A DNA stretch of 16,956 nt from NCBI GenBank assembly GCA_004297315.1, contig SCTU01000242.1:1-16956 (forward strand), in the 5' to 3' direction. How positions within the stretch are numbered: the stretch's first letter is position 1; every line of letters begins with the position of its first letter. The DNA comes from Dehalococcoidia bacterium (lineage in GTDB: Bacteria > Chloroflexota > Dehalococcoidia > UBA2979). The translations under genes were made by a program, and so were the position numbers. Positions 14,828 through 16,956 of the stretch are shown piece after piece. The notes beneath the pieces are model-generated. The model made no database searches. It was given only the letters and a program-made list of their open reading frames with translations, and had not been told where the DNA came from.

Positions 14828-15181
14828 GTGGAAGACGGCCACCCGGCAGTCGCGTCGCTGATGTATGGTGAGTGGCGTAGCGAGGACTCAGCCGTGGTCG
14901 TACTGGGCCTGCTGGCCGCCACGTTCCTGGGATTGATGGCGCTGCGCGGCGCCACGATACTCTTCGCGCCCGCCTCGCAGGAACCGTTCCTCCTGCCGCT
15001 CTTCGCGGCGATTCCTCTGGCGTTGGCCTTCGGGATGGCCGTCTCCTACGTGACGGGCCGGATTCTCGGGCTGTACGGCCTGCACACGCTGCGCGACTAC
15101 GAGTCCCGCCGCCGGATGCGTCGTGCAGTCGTTGCACGGCCGGACCGCGCCGCCGTCCCCGAAAGCACGATCGAGTACTGA
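14828..15181 (+). CDS. Small two-helix membrane protein, unknown function
   Basis: I do not recognise this protein. From the GTG at 14828 it has 117 residues. Two hydrophobic segments are visible, VVVLGLLAATFLGLMAL at about 23-39 and LPLFAAIPLALAFGMAVSYV at about 56-75. A basic tail follows (LRDYESRRRMRRAVVARPDR), which would face the cytoplasm if the topology follows the positive-inside rule. Start choice is uncertain: an ATG at 14861 would drop 11 residues, and neither has a convincing ribosome-binding site. It lies 27 nt after the dehydrogenase and 29 nt before ispD in the same direction, so co-transcription is plausible. Confidence 0.6.
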   Translation: MEDGHPAVASLMYGEWRSEDSAVVVLGLLAATFLGLMALRGATILFAPASQEPFLLPLFAAIPLALAFGMAVSYVTGRILGLYGLHTLRDYESRRRMRRAVVARPDRAAVPESTIEY

Positions 15182-15198
15182 CGCTGTCTCATCCGCGT

Positions 15199-15210
15199 TA
15201 GGATCGCGCC
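15199..15210 (+). promoter_or_regulatory. Candidate -10 element and leaderless start context for ispD
   Basis: TAGGAT (15199-15204) fits TANNNT and is followed by CGCGCC and the ispD GTG. The expected transcript start, about 7 nt after the hexamer, falls on the first base of GTG. The same bases contain AGGA, a weak ribosome-binding site 8 nt from the start, so the two explanations overlap. The only -35-like match is CTGACG with a short spacer of 15 nt. Confidence 0.38.
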
Positions 15211-15921
15211 GTGCCACCCACCTCATCCGCCTCGGGCGAACTCGTCGCGATCGTCCTCGCCGCCGGCTCGTCCGCGCGGATGGGAGGCGTCGACAAGCTG
15301 TGGGCGGACCTCTGCGGCCGCCCGCTGGTCGCGCACAGCATCGCCATGCTGGGAAGCGTCGAGGGCGTGCGTACGCTCGTCCTCGTCGGGCCGGCCGCCC
15401 GCCACATCGAACTGATGGCCTCCGCGGAAGACGCGGCCGCGCGCGGCGTGCAGGTGATCTGCGTCGAAGGCGGGGCGCGGCGCCAGGACTCTGTGGCCGC
15501 AGCGATCGCCGCCGCACCGGACGCCGCCTGGTACCTGGTCCATGACGGCGCACGCCCCTTCGCCTCCCCCGCCCTCGCGCGGCGGGTGATCGAGGGGGCG
15601 CGGCGCCACGGGGCAGCGGTCCCGGGCATCCCCGTCACGGACACCGTCAAACACATCGCCGCCGACGGCCGTATCCTCGCGACGGTGGAACGCGCGTCGC
15701 TGCGCGCGGTGCAGACGCCGCAGGGGTTCGCGGGCGCGTTGCTCCGCCGGGCGCACGCCGAGGTGGCGGGCGACGCCACGGACGACGCGGCGATGGTGGA
15801 ATGGCTTGGCGTGCCGGTGTTCGTCGTCCCCGGGGACCCGGCGAACATCAAGGTCACGACCCCGACCGACCTCACCGTCGCGCGCGCGCTGCTCGCCGCC
15901 GGCACACCTCAGGAGGCATGA
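15211..15921 (+). CDS. ispD: 2-C-methyl-D-erythritol 4-phosphate cytidylyltransferase
   Basis: IspD transfers CMP from CTP to methylerythritol phosphate, the third step of the MEP isoprenoid route. The 236-residue product begins with the nucleotide-binding motif LAAGSSARMGG at 16-26 and K29. It then shows VHDGARPF near 110, PVTDTVK, AVQTPQGF, TDDAAMVE and GDPANIKVTTPTDL, all in family order. Length is normal. The GTG start gives nine residues before the first beta strand; no nearer start codon precedes the motif. The stop TGA is one base before the ispF ATG, and the ispF ribosome-binding site AGGAGG lies in the last codons, so the pair is probably translationally coupled. Confidence 0.95.
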   Translation: MPPTSSASGELVAIVLAAGSSARMGGVDKLWADLCGRPLVAHSIAMLGSVEGVRTLVLVGPAARHIELMASAEDAAARGVQVICVEGGARRQDSVAAAIAAAPDAAWYLVHDGARPFASPALARRVIEGARRHGAAVPGIPVTDTVKHIAADGRILATVERASLRAVQTPQGFAGALLRRAHAEVAGDATDDAAMVEWLGVPVFVVPGDPANIKVTTPTDLTVARALLAAGTPQEA

Positions 15922-15922
15922 G

Positions 15923-16408
15923 ATGCGCGTCGGCATCGGCTACGACCTGCACCGCTTCCGCACGGAAGGCGAAAGCCGCCTGCGCCTGGGCGGCGTGGAC
16001 ATCGAGGACGCCCCGCAACTCGAAGGCCATTCGGACGGGGACGCGCTGATCCATGCGGTCATCGACGCGCTGCTCGGCGCCGCCGGGGAGGGTGACATCG
16101 GCCAGCACTTCCCGCCCGGCGACCCCGACACGCGCGGCATCGACAGCCGCGAGTTGCTGAAGCGCGCGCAGCGGCTGATCGGCGCGCGCGGCTTCCGCAT
16201 CCAGAACGTGGACGCGACCGTCATCGCGGAGCGCCCTCGCCTCGGCCCGCACATCGAGGCGATGCGGGAATGCGTCGCGCAGACGCTCGGGCTGGCGGCG
16301 GGCTCAGTGAACGTGAAGGCCACGACGAACGAGCGCTTCGGCAGTCTAGGCACCGGTGAGGCGATCGCCGCCATGGCCGTCGCGTTGATCGACGAAGACG
16401 GCCGCTAG
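15923..16408 (+). CDS. ispF: 2-C-methyl-D-erythritol 2,4-cyclodiphosphate synthase
   Basis: IspF closes the cyclodiphosphate ring with release of CMP, two steps after IspD in the MEP route (IspE acts between them and is not in this window). The 161-residue product starts MRVGIGYDLHRF, with metal ligands D8 and H10. GHSDGDALIHAVIDALLG supplies the third ligand H44. GDIGQHFPPGDPD, SRELLKRA, NVDATVIAERPRLGPHI and NVKATTNERFGSLGTGEAIA complete the family pattern. The ATG has AGGAGG 6 nt upstream, within the end of ispD. IspF forms trimers in known bacteria. Nothing is unusual in the sequence. Confidence 0.96.
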   Translation: MRVGIGYDLHRFRTEGESRLRLGGVDIEDAPQLEGHSDGDALIHAVIDALLGAAGEGDIGQHFPPGDPDTRGIDSRELLKRAQRLIGARGFRIQNVDATVIAERPRLGPHIEAMRECVAQTLGLAAGSVNVKATTNERFGSLGTGEAIAAMAVALIDEDGR

Positions 16409-16410
16409 CT

Positions 16411-16827
16411 GTGTTTGGCCATAGTCGTCCCGCCACGAGATCACCCGCGCTTCGGGGCAGAATGATCTGTGGCATGCTTGGTCTGACGGTCATTGCGACC
16501 CTCGGCGGGTGCAGTCGTGGTTTGAAGCCATGGACAGTGACAGCAACGCAGATCTCCGCCACTGATAACCGGGAGGTGGCGAGTATCCGGATCGACTACA
16601 TCTCTCCGTCTGGCGATGTGGCTCGCTGGGAGAGACTCGTTACGAGTCTCGACTCTGAGCGAAACGTGGATCCGCCAGCAAGATGGTACAAATGTTGGCA
16701 GTCCGCGCGTCTCGGGGAGCCGCTGCCGGATTGCGCGCGAACCGAGACGGACACGTCTCCGACTCCGCTCCCGAGCACTCCTTCTACTGTACCGACTACT
16801 CCACGATTCGAGCGGCCCGCCCCATAG
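16411..16827 (+). CDS. Small putative lipoprotein of unknown function, lower GC
   Basis: This 138-residue product has a basic N-terminus (RSPALRGR), a hydrophobic stretch (MICGMLGLTVIAT) and a lipobox-like LGGC with C34, so export and lipid attachment are likely. The mature part has no motif I know. It ends in a threonine-, serine- and proline-rich tail (about 115-138) like a cell-surface spacer. The GTG start, 2 nt after the ispF stop, supplies the positive charges a signal peptide needs; an ATG at 16462 would leave an uncharged N-terminus. Bases 16441-16680 are about 60% GC by my count (143 of 240), clearly lower than the neighbours, and codons such as AGA, GTA and TCT appear. This may be a recent arrival or an orphan gene. 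Confidence 0.6.
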   Translation: MFGHSRPATRSPALRGRMICGMLGLTVIATLGGCSRGLKPWTVTATQISATDNREVASIRIDYISPSGDVARWERLVTSLDSERNVDPPARWYKCWQSARLGEPLPDCARTETDTSPTPLPSTPSTVPTTPRFERPAP

Positions 16828-16839
16828 CAAGCCGGAACG

Positions 16840-16956
16840 CTAGCGCCTAATGCTCCAGCGCGTGCCGGCAGCGCTGTCCTCAAGCGTGACGCCGAGGGCA
16901 TCGAGTTCCTTGCGGATCGTGTCCGCCAGCGCCCAGTCCTTCTCCGTGCGTGCAGC
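16840..16956 (-). CDS. cysS: Cysteinyl-tRNA synthetase, C-terminal end only
   Basis: Only the last 38 codons of this minus-strand gene are in the window, with the stop at 16842-16840. My translation includes EKDWALADTIRKELDALGV followed by TLEDSAAGTRWSIRR. This matches the characteristic CysS ending, in which a helix of the type KDWALADxIRxEL precedes a short strand and a GTRW motif. The enzyme charges tRNA-Cys with cysteine. The gene converges on the lipoprotein gene with only 12 nt between the stop codons. The catalytic HIGH and KMSKS regions lie outside the window. Confidence 0.88.
   Translation of the reverse strand, partial: AARTEKDWALADTIRKELDALGVTLEDSAAGTRWSIRR

Noticed and set aside
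16596..16901. 101-codon minus-strand frame spanning the lipoprotein gene and the cysS end
   Set aside because: It overlaps the certain cysS tail in another frame and has no motif.

Overview
The window is GC-rich bacterial chromosomal DNA, roughly two thirds or more G+C, with dense genes and strongly GC-biased third codon positions. The RpoB/RpoC sequences, a Chloroflexota-type SWIM mini-protein next to rpoB, and the ispD-ispF pair near cysS fit a Chloroflexota bacterium, possibly Dehalococcoidia or Tepidiformia-like. That placement is inference from remembered family traits; no search was run. I see no phage, insertion sequence, CRISPR array, tRNA or rRNA.

The left third is read on the minus strand. 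From right to left it holds a small SWIM zinc-ligand protein (4433-4678), a one-helix membrane protein of unknown role (3764-4285), a Tat-exported protein with a TIM-barrel-like hydrolase region and a C-terminal LysM domain (2466-3566), folC (1028-2416) and the N-terminal part of fabF (1-934, cut by the window edge). Several hairpins and -10-like hexamers lie between them.

A divergent intergenic region (about 4679-5274) separates the SWIM gene from rpoB. On the plus strand it carries two head-to-tail sigma70-type promoters, TTGACT-N17-TAGCGT and TTGAGA-N17-TAGACT, and a leader of about 230 nt with a strong bulged hairpin. On the minus strand it carries a -10-like hexamer, a possible 32-codon leader ORF whose stop codon lies in a hairpin loop, and then the SWIM gene.

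The right two thirds is read on the plus strand: rpoB and rpoC (start and stop codons directly adjacent), a terminator-like hairpin, a glutamate dehydrogenase, a small two-helix membrane protein, ispD and ispF (two enzymes of the MEP isoprenoid route), and a short lipoprotein gene of lower GC. The last 117 nt are the C-terminal end of cysS on the minus strand, converging on the lipoprotein gene.

Most of the window is housekeeping: transcription, folate, fatty acid and isoprenoid synthesis, and nitrogen metabolism. The least conventional parts are the SWIM gene with its leader facing rpoBC, the tandem promoters, and two apparently leaderless start sites (folC, ispD) with near-identical sequence.
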